From contig NW_001799599.1 in assembly GCF_000165425.1 (NCBI RefSeq), positions 128,715-192,714 on the forward strand: a stretch of DNA of 64,000 nt, given 5' to 3'. This document shows, piece by piece, positions 13,555-24,746 of the stretch. Position numbers and translations under genes: made by a program. This stretch comes from Paramecium tetraurelia (lineage: Eukaryota > Ciliophora > Oligohymenophorea > Peniculida > Parameciidae). Within the stretch, counting starts at the first letter, position 1. The number at the start of each line of letters is the position of its first letter. The notes under the pieces were generated by a model. It was not told the origin of the DNA, made no database searches, and saw only the letters and a program-made list of their open reading frames with translations.

Positions 13555-15466
13555 TCAAAATCCTAAATTTTATAATATCAAATCGTATAATTATTTAGCC
13601 TAAGGATCGTCATACTTCAAAGATGATAATATCTTCTCTAATCTGTCATCAAATTGTCCTTTTAGGAGAATAGTAATTTTGAGTATGATTCTTAACTTCA
13701 TCAATATGATCTCAATGTTTTTATTTTTATCAAAATTCAACAAAAAGTCAAAAGCCTCAAACACCATTTTCGAAATATGCAAAGCATTTTGTCCACAATC
13801 CAACATCCTCAAAAGTACTTCTAAGAAATTTAACATTAATAATGGTTCTCTGGCCAATAGCAACTTATGTTTAGATTAGGAATAAATTAACAAGGGGAAA
13901 TAAAAATGTTCTGTCAATTAATGAAATCTATTAATGTATGGGGAGACAATTTAAAGCCCTTCATAAGCTCTTTTAGTGTGTCCCCACCTTCTAGATTATG
14001 GAGCTGGTCTAATTTTAATAGCTGCTTATTCTTCAGTTTTGTATGTAGTGCTAATTTATTTAAAATAAAAAGAGTCATTTTAAGATTTTTCAAAATTGTT
14101 GTAATTCTCTAATTGATACTTTTTGGGATTAGATGAAAGTTCTATGGCTGATTCTCTAATAATCTTCAATATGTAGATTCTTTGCATGATTGAAATTTCC
14201 TCACTAAAATACACTTCGATTAAATGATCAGTTATTAAAGGTTGCATTATCGACAAAGCCACCAGAGCTTTAATCCTCATTTCTTCTTGACTGTTTTTCC
14301 AATCTCTATTTAGAATGAGAATGTCACACAGAGTTTATCCATGGATATGAAGATCTAAGCTATTTCTAATTAGATATGGAAGGTGTTTCAAAGCTTGTTC
14401 AATTCTGGATTAATCTTCACTTCTTAATGCAAGAATACAATCATAAAGATTCTTAACAAGAAGAGGTTGTTCATTTTCTTCATTCTCTATTTCAAAATCC
14501 TTAAATAAATATGATCTTAATTACATGAAAATCCTAGGCTGGCTAAATGATTTAAGTTTCATTTTCTTTCTAAATAATTTCTTCTTTTTTTTTTTCATTC
14601 CAAACTTCATCGACTTCATCATCATTCAGTTCATCAAAGCCATCTTCTACTTGAATATTTAATGATTTCACAAAAGCTTTCCATACTAAAATTCCGCATT
14701 TTCTAGGTATATTGGCTTATGAATTTAATCGCTTCTAAATCCCATCATGTATTAAATCATTATTAAATCCATCATTAATAAACAAAACAATAAGATGACT
14801 GCAATACAATTAGGTTTTAAATGATGCATGCTTAATAAAATTCTTGTTACTCCAATTAAGTATTAAACTATCAAACAAATCTTTATGGATAGTTGTTTCC
14901 TTAGAAATGTTGTACAATATTTATTCTGTATTTTGTTTAACCTTAGCATTTAAAGCCAGCTTTAACAATAATTATGGATTTTATTTGATAAGCGATAAAT
15001 ATTTTATGTATTCATCCAATTTATTAAGAAGAATATATTTCAAAAATTTCTTTAAATATAAAGGCTTAACTTAACTAATTTATTCTATCGTTAATCCTTG
15101 ATGAATGAGTTCATATTCTCCTAAGACAAGTAATTTTTCATAAATAAAATCTTGTTATTATTAGAGCAATTTCTTATAAATTTCTTCAAATTTTATGTAT
15201 TTACCTTCAGTGAAATTGGAACACAATCTACAGAGCTACAAATATTCAGTTAGTTTTTCTTAGCTTGAAATTTCAGGGATATTTTTAATATAGGATGTTT
15301 CAAAGAGATGATAAATTTTTTCAATTTAGGAGGTGTTTAATTTTCTGAATTTAAAAATGACATTCTTCCAGAATTTAAAGCCTTCCTCGGTTTGAGATAT
15401 CTCTTAAATTTTGTTAGGAATATCATCATTTTCACCATTTAAAAATTATTTAATTTCTATAATCAT
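13555..15466 (-). CDS. TEL2: TEL2/TELO2-like protein (TTT complex)
   Basis: ATG at 15466, TGA at 13555-13557, about 620 residues of helical protein. The best landmark is at 14.08-14.28 kb, where ALSIMQPLITDHLIEVYF is followed by SIMQRIYILKIIRESAIELS; this matches the conserved stretch of TELO2 in which a 'tract of Tyr-Ser, Arg-Gln-Arg, Ile-Leu' precedes an acidic low-complexity linker. An acidic segment (QVEDGFDELNDDEVDEVW) lies in the middle, as in TELO2. TELO2 works with TTI1/TTI2 and HSP90 to mature PIKK kinases such as mTOR and ATM. The remaining sequence is diverged alpha-solenoid, so I call this a likely, not certain, member. Several frame changes imply introns I did not map. Confidence 0.55.
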
Positions 15467-15525
15467 AATTTATAATTTAATTTTATAATGGCAGCCATTT
15501 TTGTGCAATCACTTTTATCAAATAA

Positions 15526-15983
15526 ATGACTGAAAAGGTATTGGGATATACTGAAATATTAAATGAATAATACAGATAGAGAAAAAGGCTCAAGAAGATT
15601 TATTAATTATTCAGATTGAATCTCTGCTCTTCCTTCTTTCAGTTGAGAATATAATAAAAAAGAGTAACGACTGCCTTAGTTTATAAGCCTCATAAGAAGA
15701 ATATATAAATAGAATTTAAATAAGAAATTGATCAAGTTTATTGATTATTAGTTACAAAAATGATTGAGTCATTGATAATTTTAAGAAAGGTTAAAAAGAT
15801 ATTGCAAATTTTAAGAAAAACTCTAAGAAAAATTTCTATGACAAACTAAGATTTATTAATATTTTAGAAAATATCTCTTTGATTTACAATAGTTTTTAAA
15901 ATCCTATAGATGAGTAATATGTCTACAACACCTTTATCAGGATAGTTTAAGCCTCCATCACCATATTAATTGATTAAGGATGA
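15526..15983 (+). CDS. Small helical protein, exon structure unresolved
   Basis: ATG at 15526 and TGA at 15981-15983. Two stretches look clearly coding: an amphipathic piece at 15.57-15.70 kb (DLLIIQIESLLFLLSVENII) and the C-terminal piece at 15.83-15.98 kb (NFYDKLRFINILENISLIYN, then IRIVQASITILIDQG). They are in different frames, and between 15.70 and 15.79 kb I could not find a GT...AG intron that joins them without meeting TGA. Either an unusual intron, a frame error in the sequence, or a decayed gene. No family recognised. It starts 59 bases from the divergent TEL2-like start. Confidence 0.4.
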
Positions 15984-16378
15984 ATAGGATGTTTTAAAAA
16001 GATAGAACCAAAATAATGATTTAGAGATAACTAAAAAATAAAATCTATTATGAAATCTTACTTAATATTGAAAGTTGAATTGATGGAAGGTTGCTAATGT
16101 ATAATTTTTTTACTGACTTGAATAGTATTGTGATCATAAAAGCAATTAAATAGATGAATCGATTGTTCGAGTAAAAATAATGAAGAATTGAATATGTAGA
16201 TAGTCAAACAATTATATAACCAAGTATTTTTGTTTGGTCATATTCATATTTATTTGATTTTATTGTGTTATCTATATAATGTTAAAATGAATGAAACAAT
16301 TATTGTAACAAATTATAATAATTTGAATAATGTTATAAAATAACTATTATAAATGTAAACCAATTTATATTGATTAAT
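15984..16378. other. AT-rich stretch without a recognised gene
   Basis: Only short open frames with no conserved motif on either strand. Lies between the 3' end of the small plus-strand gene and the 3' end of the histidine phosphatase. Confidence 0.4.
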
Positions 16379-17060
16379 TCACAATTTAGATTTTTTTAAA
16401 TGAGCTGTACTATTAAGCAATAAATAATCTGCATTGTCTTTTTAATAGGATATCACATTAACACTGCAATAATCAGCATTATTTGATATAATTTATTTTT
16501 CCAACATATTTACTGCATGAACACCATAACCGTGAGTTACAACTAAGATGTTTTTATTTGAGAAATGCTCTCTCATACGTTTATAATTTTCTGAAAACCT
16601 CCCAAAAAATTCTTATATGGATTCAGGATATTTTTGAATTACCTCCTAGTAGGGCACATTCAGCAAAGGATATTATTTAAAGACATGCTCATAAGATGAG
16701 GATTTATAATAATGTAATTCTGACAAAATGTCCTTTTCAAACCAGTCCTGTCTAAAACATTCTCCTAATCCCTTTGCAATATATATTTCAATTTGTTGTT
16801 CTAACTAACTTGCAATTCCGATTATAGTTTAGACGCATCTCAAATAGGGTGATGTAACCAGAATGATATTCTCGATAGATTGCTTATAGTTATATGAATA
16901 TGGTTACTAATTTCAAAATATTTCTGATATATTTTCCAGTCTTTTTGGCTTAGGCTTCTCCATTTAAAGATAAATGCGGATCAAATGGCAAAATGATTCG
17001 TTGCTTTTCAGCATTTGTACTATCATCTGCCCTTTCTCCATGCCGAATAAGAAAAAGCAT
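16379..17060 (-). CDS. Histidine phosphatase (phosphoglycerate mutase-like)
   Basis: ATG at 17060, TGA at 16379-16381; one 25-nt intron at 16883-16907, whose removal joins RNILKL to QSIENIILVTSPYLRC. About 215 residues. The catalytic RHGE motif (LIRHGERADD) sits at residues 4-13 and the second catalytic histidine in ILVVTHGYGVHAVNML near the C-terminus. A TSPYLRCVQT segment carries the phosphate-binding arginine. The motif set fits branch 1 of the histidine phosphatase superfamily, closer to the protein-phosphatase-like UBASH3/STS group than to glycolytic mutases, but the substrate cannot be read. All catalytic residues I can see are present, so it should be active. Confidence 0.85.
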
Positions 17061-17099
17061 TAATAATATTAATAATAATAGGTATGTTGTGAATAAATT

Positions 17100-17604
17100 T
17101 CAATGTATGATGATTTTTTCAAATATTTAATCAACATTATTTTATAATTCCTATGTATAGTTAACTTTCAATTAGTATTTTTCAATAAATTATTGAGGAG
17201 TTAATCCAATAAATAGAATAGCAAAGGATACTTACATTAAATTAATTAGCATATCAATTCCTAAATAATCAGCAGCCTTCCTTATCAACTACCTTTCGAT
17301 GTTGTATATTTATAAGGATTTAATGAAATTTGATTCTATAGGATTAAGAAAGGAATCTAAATCAGTACTTGGAATTGGTTTTGGAATAACCGATGGGTTT
17401 TCTGGCAACATTTGAGTTAAAAACTGATCAATTTTGAGCAAGATGCCACTTTAAATTTCCATATCTATCACATCGTTTGTTTATTCACACTCTGAAAGGT
17501 AATTGGTAATAATTACCATAAACAAATCGAAAAAGCTCACTATATTTGAGAAATGCCTCGATGTTGATAGTAACAATTTAATTGTCAATGGTTCTTACTT
17601 GCAT
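17100..17604 (-). CDS. Diverged Skp1-like protein
   Basis: ATG at 17604, TGA at 17100-17102; one 25-nt intron at 17492-17516. About 155 residues, the length of Skp1. The N-terminal half has the BTB/POZ-like pattern of Skp1 (short beta strands, then VIDMEIQSGILLKIDQFL). The C-terminal half carries the dimerisation signature in changed form, ERQLIRKAADYLGIDMLINL, where Skp1 has 'A-A-N-Y-L-x-I-x-x-L-L-x-L', and then LTPQQFIEKYQL where Skp1 has 'TPEEIRxxFNI'. The usual acidic loop is absent and the end is degenerate. Skp1 links F-box proteins to cullin ubiquitin ligases. Identity to Skp1 looks low, so an elongin-C-like or specialised paralogue is possible. Confidence 0.65.
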
Positions 17605-17638
17605 TTTAAAATAAATAAAAATATACAATTAAAGTCAA

Positions 17639-19208
17639 TCATATAAGTTCAGCCATATATAGTTTAAAATCTTAAAATGAAATCTAATAATATAAATGTA
17701 CAACATACATTCTTTTTTTATAATTTAACGAATTCTGCTTCGATTAGTTCTTCTTTTACATTGATTTATAATATTAGGCTTTAAATAGTTATGTGGCCTT
17801 TTCGATTTGACAATACTCTGAAAGTATCCTTAAGATTATCCTCTGTCAATAATGACTTCCGATCTGTTAATGCGAGAATGTATTCTTAGATTTCTATTTC
17901 ACCATTTTCATCTTGATCGACATTTGAAAAGATTTCACTTACCACTTGGAAGGCATCTTCATAATTTTCATATAGTTTTTAGTATGCATTCATTAACTCG
18001 TATTTAGTGATCTTACCATCCTTATTGGCATCAATATCATTAAATGTTTAAAATAAACTGGATGATTATTCACTTAGATATTAATTAACCATATATTAGA
18101 GGATACAATATTGGAGCAAACTCATTTTTTTTAGTTTTCTCATATTCTGCAAGTCAACTTTGATTTTGTTTTCGAATCTCTTTTTTTGTTTGATCATCCA
18201 ATTTGTTTTAGTTAAAGATAATAAATCCATTCTATTGGCTGGACTAACCACTAAAATATTTGACAAGAACTCTTTGGATTCAGACGATATCTTATCGAAT
18301 TGTATAGATGACATGTCCAGAATGCCTCTTCTTACATCAGCATATATTTTTGGAACAGTTGCTCCTTTGAACGGTAGAAAACCTGTTAATAAAAAATGAG
18401 CAATAACACCGATGGACCAAACATCTCTTGGTTTTGCTTTGATGTCTTATTCTCTAAATCCCTCAGGTGATGTGTATAGGGCATTAGTGATCGTAATTGG
18501 TTCTTTTACGAAAATACTTTTAACATCTATTAATTTAATGGTATTTTAATCTTTTTGATCATTATATGCGAAACTGCTGAGTTACAGATTTCCATGAATC
18601 AATTTATGTTGATGCAAATAATGAATGACATCAATTATTTACTTAATTATGGTACCAGCAGTTTCCTCTAACATTCCAATTCCATCATTTTTCATATAAA
18701 GGATACCCCCTGTGTAATTTTCAAATATTATTTTATAAGTATCAATATCTTCATAGATATCGAATATTTTGATGAGATTGGGATGGTTCTATAAATCAAA
18801 TTATCTAAAATACCAAATTATGAGTTAACAATTTATTGATGTATTCTGAATGTTCAGGAACTGATTTTGGCAAAGTTTCCACTATCCTAATTTTCCCATT
18901 CAGATTGTTCTACACAAAGGATTAATTCGCATTAACTTAACTTAGAATTAAAAATTACGGTTTTTGCTAGGGACTTTTTCGTAGATAACAGAATAATGTT
19001 AGGAAATTGCAACTTTATGTAATTTAAGCAGTTATTAAGGACAGTTAGATGAATGTGTTAATTTTTTTTGTGAGAAAGTTGATTTTTGAGGGATCGCCTT
19101 TGGTGAAACTGGAGCTGAAGCTGAAGGTATTTTTCTTCTTGATTTTGAGTTTTCATTTTTAGAATTATTAGTTTGATTTGATTTTGGAACTGCATGGCAT
19201 GCTCCCAT
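17639..19208 (-). CDS. CDPK-like pseudokinase A with EF-hands
   Basis: ATG at 19208, TGA at 17639-17641; the last intron, 17684-17708 (25 nt), splits the final EF-hand. The protein begins MGACHA, a likely myristoylation and palmitoylation signal. The kinase fold is recognisable from LIHGNLQLSSFAY, RDVWSIGVIAHFLLTG (helix F) and a PFKG-type helix G. The catalytic loop reads His-Gly-Asn at 18588-18596 in place of His-Arg-Asp, and the DFG site reads Asp-Val-Lys at about 18519-18527. The strand-3 lysine position seems to be glutamate (RIVETL). EF-hands follow: DIDANKDGKITKYEL and NVDQDENGEIEIQEYI keep the calcium ligands; two more are degenerate. I infer no kinase activity and a calcium-sensing role. 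Introns in the N-terminal part were not all placed. Confidence 0.75.
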
Positions 19209-19794
19209 GAATTAATTATATAACTATTAATTTTAAATCAGAAAAAATTATATATTCAATTGTCTTTTGATTATTGTATCGAAATAAATCTTTTACATTA
19301 TATATTTAATCCCGATGTGCATTTAGATTCAAAATCATGAAGTCTTGAGGTTGTTAACATCATTGATGTTAATAGTCTAATCAACGGAAAAGTTTCAGAA
19401 TATTATTATTCAGTTAAGGAATTTTAATTGTTATTATAAAATTGAATTTGATTTTATTAAATTAAGTTTCCATGAAATAAAACTAAGAGATTGAATGATT
19501 AGCATTAAATTAAATTAGAGCATTTAATTAAAATATAGCTGATTATAAATTTAGTGTTACTTGAATTTTAAGAATTAGGAATGAGAAATATTAAAAAAAT
19601 TGGTCTAGAGATATTAATTTAATTATCATTCTACTGATCAGCATTGAAATATAATATTTAATATTATTATAATAATTTATTTGATAGTTCATTTCCATAT
19701 AAAGCGAAATCTCTAGCATGAATTATAAATCTATATCATTCTTGTATTATCATTATGAGGTTTCATTAAATTAATTAATCAAAAATGGGATCTT
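19209..19794. promoter_or_regulatory. Divergent intergenic region between pseudokinases A and B
   Basis: 586 AT-rich bases between two divergent starts, the longest clean promoter region in the left half of the window. It holds a short inverted repeat near 19.36 kb (AACATCA and TGATGTT around two bases). No gene recognised. The promoters of both genes must lie here. Confidence 0.4.
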
Positions 19795-21343
19795 GTACAT
19801 AGAAACTGAAATAAGCTAACAGAGAAATCAACCAAAAAATTAAAAAGAATAATGAAATCTCCATTCAGCTATCCAAGAATAAGTCAAATCAATCTCTAGA
19901 ATATATTTATGAAAAAGGAAAAAAGAAAGTGGTTAAGTAAATTGATCAATCGATGAATATCCAAAATTTCATCCTGATTTAAACTTGCAAATTTTCAAAA
20001 GTGTACTCTTTTGTTTCTAATACCCAAAATGATGGTTTGGCTTAAGTTTTAGGTAAAGGATCAAAGGAAAATATATAAATAATGTAGAATAACCTGACTG
20101 GGAGGTTCAGATTAATGGAGACCCTCAGACTCTATGATTATAATACTAAATAATACATGGATAATCTTATTGCGAACCCTTTAGTAATTTTTAATATAAA
20201 GAATTATAGTCACATCCCAATATCTCTTAAACGCATGAGATTTATTAGGATGACGAATCAATTCATTTAATTCATGACTATTGCAGTGGAGGAGGCTTAA
20301 ATGGCATAAATTTTAAACAGGGTTAAGGAATAGCTGAATAAATTGCTCTAAAAATGTTATTTCAGATGATAGAATGCTTGAATTATCTTCACACAAAGGG
20401 ATTTAATCATGGTCATTTGACATACAACAGCTTCTCAAGAATAGATGAGTCGGAAAATTGCTTTATTAAACTTACAGACTTAAAACCAGTATTTATAAAA
20501 CCATAAATAACATTCGAACAAATGCAGTATTTAGCTCCAGAAATAATCGATGATAACCAAGATTACTCATTAGCCAGAGATGTCTGGTCCATAGGAATCA
20601 TATTTTTTAAACTATTAACTGGTAATTTACCATATGTATCCACTCAACCATACAAATTAAGATTAGAAATAAGGAAAGGAATAGTGTCATTTACTGATCT
20701 CTAATTTGATAAAATATCCTCAAAATCCAAATGTTTCTTAAACACACTACTCCAATATAATCCATCAGAAAGATCAGATCTTAATTCCATTATCAAATCT
20801 CCTATGTATAGAAGATTGATCTCTCAGACAAAAGAAATGAGCAAGTAATCTTCAAACATGTTGATGAATTTTAAACAAGCCAACATTATATAATCATTGT
20901 TTTTACAATTTTTAGTTAGTCAATTTTGTTAGAACTAATAAAATGAAATCTATTAATTGTTCAATAAATATGATAAAAACGGAGATGCTAAATTGAGCAA
21001 AATTGAAATATGTGATCTATTGTATTAGCAACTCAAATCAAAGGAATAAGCCTAAAAACAAGTAGAGTAAATATTTAAAGCCATTGACACAGATCACAAT
21101 GGTTCCATCGATTGCCATGAGTTTATTAGGTGTATTGTAGATAGACAAGCATTGATCACTACTCCTAATTTAAAGGTGATTTTCAAATTACTCTCAAATG
21201 GTAAAGGATCAATTCGAAAAAAGAGATTTATGCAATGTTTTTCAGTTAATCAAAAATAAGCTGACGACATGTTTGCTTCAATCACTAAATCAAAGAGAAT
21301 CACCTTCAAAGTGTTCTCCAGGACTATGATGGAACTTGTTTGA
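19795..21343 (+). CDS. CDPK-like pseudokinase B with EF-hands
   Basis: ATG at 19795, TGA at 21341-21343. N-terminus MGSCTQ, a likely double acylation signal. A weak glycine loop (VLGKGSKENI) is followed by FRLMETL, where the strand-3 lysine of kinases would be glutamate. The catalytic loop reads His-Gly-His (20408-20416) instead of HRD, and the DFG site is Asp-Leu-Lys (20477-20485). The APE motif survives as APEI, and helix F as RDVWSIGIIFFKLLTG. After the kinase-like domain come EF-hands: KYDKNGDAKLSKIEI and AIDTDHNGSIDCHEFI look able to bind calcium; a third is degenerate. The last EF-hand-like helix ends FSRTMMELV. Sister to A and divergent from it. Predicted to be inactive as a kinase. 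Confidence 0.8.
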
Positions 21344-21388
21344 TTGTTATAATAAATATTTTATACTTTCATTTATTAATTTAATTAT

Positions 21389-22081
21389 ATGGAAGAGCCT
21401 TTAATTTAGAATGAGGAAATAGAATCCAAGATTCCAAATGAAAAAGTTATGACAAGACTTATTAAAGGGGAATTTAGGTTTGAGAGAAGATAATACATAT
21501 TTTTAAATGTAAATACTGTCAATTTAGTAATCTAAAGCATAAAGTAATTAGGTGTTAACCATTTATAATTTGATTGGTCCTATTAACATTGAAGCCTAGA
21601 AATCGTTGATATTTTATGAAGATACTAGAGTCCCATTAAATGATCAAGACTTTACCTTAATGAATTTATTGAATGCTTTAATAGTCGTTCATCTTTTGAG
21701 AATTTTCACTTGTTTGTTGGGTTTCTTTAGTGTTTCATAAGTAATGCATTCATTACAATAGAGTAGAAATCTGGTAAAATTATGACCTACTTTATGATTA
21801 TGTCAACCGTTTGTGTTCTCTGTAGAGGAATTATATCCTTATTAATTGTGTTAAATTATACAGCAATAAAAGACACTTGTAATTTGATTTTTGGAGGTGG
21901 CACTGATGATATTGGATCATTGATGGCAATGTAATTTTTGGTTGTTTTGATACTATTTGTAATAGCAGAAATTTTGTTAGCCTTGATCTCATTAATACAA
22001 TGTTCAAAAACTAAAGAGGAATATCGAAGTACTTCTAAATCTATGATTATCTAGTTTGGATTAAACACAAAGAGAGAATGA
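21389..22081 (+). CDS. Small multi-pass membrane protein
   Basis: ATG at 21389, TGA at 22079-22081, with short introns causing frame changes in the first third. Starts with an acidic hydrophilic leader, then at least three hydrophobic segments: NALIVVHLLRIFTCLLGFF, MIMSTVCVLCRGIISLLIV and FLVVLILFVIAEILLALISL. Ends with a charged cytosolic tail. No family recognised. Sits 45 bases after pseudokinase B on the same strand, but nothing shows a functional link. Confidence 0.6.
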
Positions 22082-22446
22082 TGAAGAACTATGAGTTGTG
22101 TTATGAAGTAGCAATTTGTTAATTAGATGAATGATTATTAGATATGTGTAAGATATGGTTTTAATATAATTTAAATCAATATATATACCAAGATGAATTT
22201 CTAACTTAATTGGTCGATTCGGCCTCTCCTTAATAATGTATTGAAAATTTAGATAATATTAAACAAGTGAAAAGCTTCAATAGTTTCTTCCACATAATAG
22301 AAGTTTAAATCTCGAATAACTGATTTTATAAGACAGACATAAGAGGCAGATAACCTTCTAATAAAGTTCAACTAATAAATCAATATAAAACTAATTTTAT
22401 AGAAGGCAAAGACTTCATCATAATATTAATAGATTAAATTAACTGA
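22078..22446 (+). CDS. Possible small protein, low confidence
   Basis: Begins MMKNYELCYEVAI at the very stop of the membrane protein gene. Two plausible introns (24 and 30 nt) remove in-frame TGAs and leave about 105 residues, including YIYQDEFLTQLVDSASPQQC and NKVQLINQYKTNFIEG. Further open coding-like stretches follow to about 22.7 kb. No motif; the exon structure is a guess. Confidence 0.3.
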
Positions 22447-22773
22447 TAATTAGTTGCTGACTAGAGTGACTGAATTTCATTTAACGATATTAGCACTACA
22501 AAACTAATAAATTAGATATTGATTACATCTTGGAAATTGAATTAATAATTGAAAAATAAAAATATAGGCACCAGTGCAAAAGTCTTAAAGAAATTTAGAC
22601 TAAATGAATTTCCTATTAAACAAAAAAACAAGTAGCCCTCTTATCAAGGATGCAAGAATTAATTAAATTGTAGATTTATTATACATATTAAAAAGAGTTT
22701 ATTCGGACACTGATTTATATTCATATAGCTATATATATACTAATTTTAATAAATTAGTTACCAAATTTTACAT
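22447..22773. other. Intergenic or undetected exons
   Basis: AT-rich. The plus strand keeps Gln/Asn/Lys-rich open frames (one with VLKKFRLNEFPIKQ near 22.6 kb) that could belong to the preceding small gene. No start or stop that I can defend. Confidence 0.3.
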
Positions 22774-24392
22774 ATGGGATTGTGCTCATCCAATAAAAAT
22801 TAAAAGCCCATCTAATAATCTCAGATGACAGCTTCTCAACCTGATCATAGTAATATAGTCTTACAATATTTATAGCCAATGTTAAGTAGTCAGAGACCCA
22901 ACTGACAAAACCAACCAAAACTGGCATTCCTTCGATAATTGCATTCCCGATTCATAATTTTGTAAAGGAAGAACTGGATCCTCCAACTCCTTAAAGTTTC
23001 AGGCATAGTTTTCACATAATACCTGAAGTTTAGAAGTCGCTCGAATTTAAAACTGGATTTTTTAAAGCTTATTCTGTAATAACAAAAAATTGTAAAACTT
23101 AATAATAAACCATTAGAGGATGAAAATACACTTGTGTGTCAGCATAATAAAACTGCTGAATTAGTGTTAGTCTATTGCTTGGATCCAAACAACAATTTAG
23201 ATTAGTAATTTATCAATTCAATAAAACAAAATTAAATTGTAATTAAAAATATTATTTTAGGATAATAATTGCATATGTTAATTTATTGAGATATTTAATG
23301 AAAATAAAACATTATACTTGGTATAAGAATATTGCAAAGGAAGCAAATTATCGAAATTGTTAAACTTAGAAAGGTCTAAAATACTATTCATAATGTCATA
23401 ATTAATATAGATTCTCAACTAATTGGACACTCATCACTTATATCATGGACAATTATCTATTGATTCATTTTCCTTAGTTGATGAAAAAAGTTATTATGTT
23501 AAACTAACAGATATTAAGCCGATATATGCATAACATAGAACTTTAGAACCATCCAAAGATTTAGATGACTAAATTACATATAAGAGGTATTAGCCTCCTT
23601 AGGAACATTCATCCATAAAATCTGATGTATTTGCAATGGGCATTATATTTCATCAATTATTAACTGAGAAGTTGCCTGAAAAAATAAAAATAATTAACAA
23701 TCAACCTGTTTGGAATCCCCTAACAAAATTGCAAGATGAGAATGATGAAAAAATGAAGAAATTATTAAAATCGATGATGCTATTAGACAATTCAAAGAGA
23801 ATTTCAGTATAATAATTAGCTGAAAAGAAGTTCCTTAGTATACTTAATAATAAGGATCTGATTTAGGAATTTTTGGACAAGATTTCTAATTGTCCTTCTC
23901 TTAATTATTTCCAAAAAGTGATTTTAAATTTTATGATTTCAAAATTTTAAACTTAGGAATGCAAAATTATCAAACAATTATTTCAAATTTTAGATGAAAA
24001 TAATGAAAACTTTTTACATGTAAACCAATTGGAATAAATTTGCAAAAATTCTAATGAGAATAAGGTGGAATTCAAAATTGATTCTAAAGCGGCTAATAAT
24101 AAAAATGATCAATAAAAAAATGGAAAAAAGATCTCAGATAATGACTTTTTGATTGCCTTGAGCAATAGGGATAAATTATTAACAGAGGAGTATTTAGAAA
24201 CTACATATAATTTACTTAAGAATTAAAATGGTTTATTGAGTGCAAAATCAATCAATAAAAAAATATATATTGATTAAAATTAATTAATCAATGAATTGGA
24301 GAAAATATCATTTAATGGATAGGTATTAATATTTTTTTATAATTTAGATAACAATCAATGAATTCAAGGATATTATGTAAATTTTGAAATGA
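22774..24392 (+). CDS. CDPK-like pseudokinase C with degenerate EF-hands
   Basis: ATG at 22774, TGA at 24390-24392; final intron 24323-24347 (25 nt) splits the last EF-hand, exactly as in pseudokinases A and D. N-terminus MGLCSSN, a likely acylation signal. The kinase-like core shows LYHGQLSIDSFSL, with His-Gly-Gln at 23444-23452 where HRD belongs, and Asp-Ile-Lys at 23510-23518 where DFG belongs. Helix F is SDVFAMGIIFHQLLT; the tryptophan of the usual DVWS is changed. The APE motif is not evident (QPPQEH). EF-hands are weaker than in A and B: LDENNENFLHVNQL and the last ISFNGQITINEFKDIMQ. The most degenerate of the four. Several introns in the first 600 bases were not placed. Confidence 0.7.
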
Positions 24393-24746
24393 ATTACACT
24401 TTTTTATTTTATGTATATATTCTCAATAATATCTAAATATTTTTTCTCCTTGACTTAAAAAGCAGCAAAAACAGCTATAATTTAAGTGATTGTAATCAAT
24501 GGGTCTTCCTAAGTTTACTCAAAAAGTGATTTTTTTGAAATCCATTTTCAATTAGATTTGATGAGCAGTGTTGATTAAAGTTAATATTCCGTGATTCTAA
24601 ACAAATACTTGAAGAAAAAGGAGTTGTATCTTTTTTCAAAAGAAAACAATTAGTACTAAAATTAGATTAAACAAATTACAACTTAAAAAACGCAGACTTT
24701 AGTTTATTAGATAATAAATAAATAAATTCAATAATAATTATTCGTT
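24393..24746. other. Intergenic, promoter of pseudokinase D
   Basis: 354 AT-rich bases with T and A runs; no gene seen. Confidence 0.4.
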
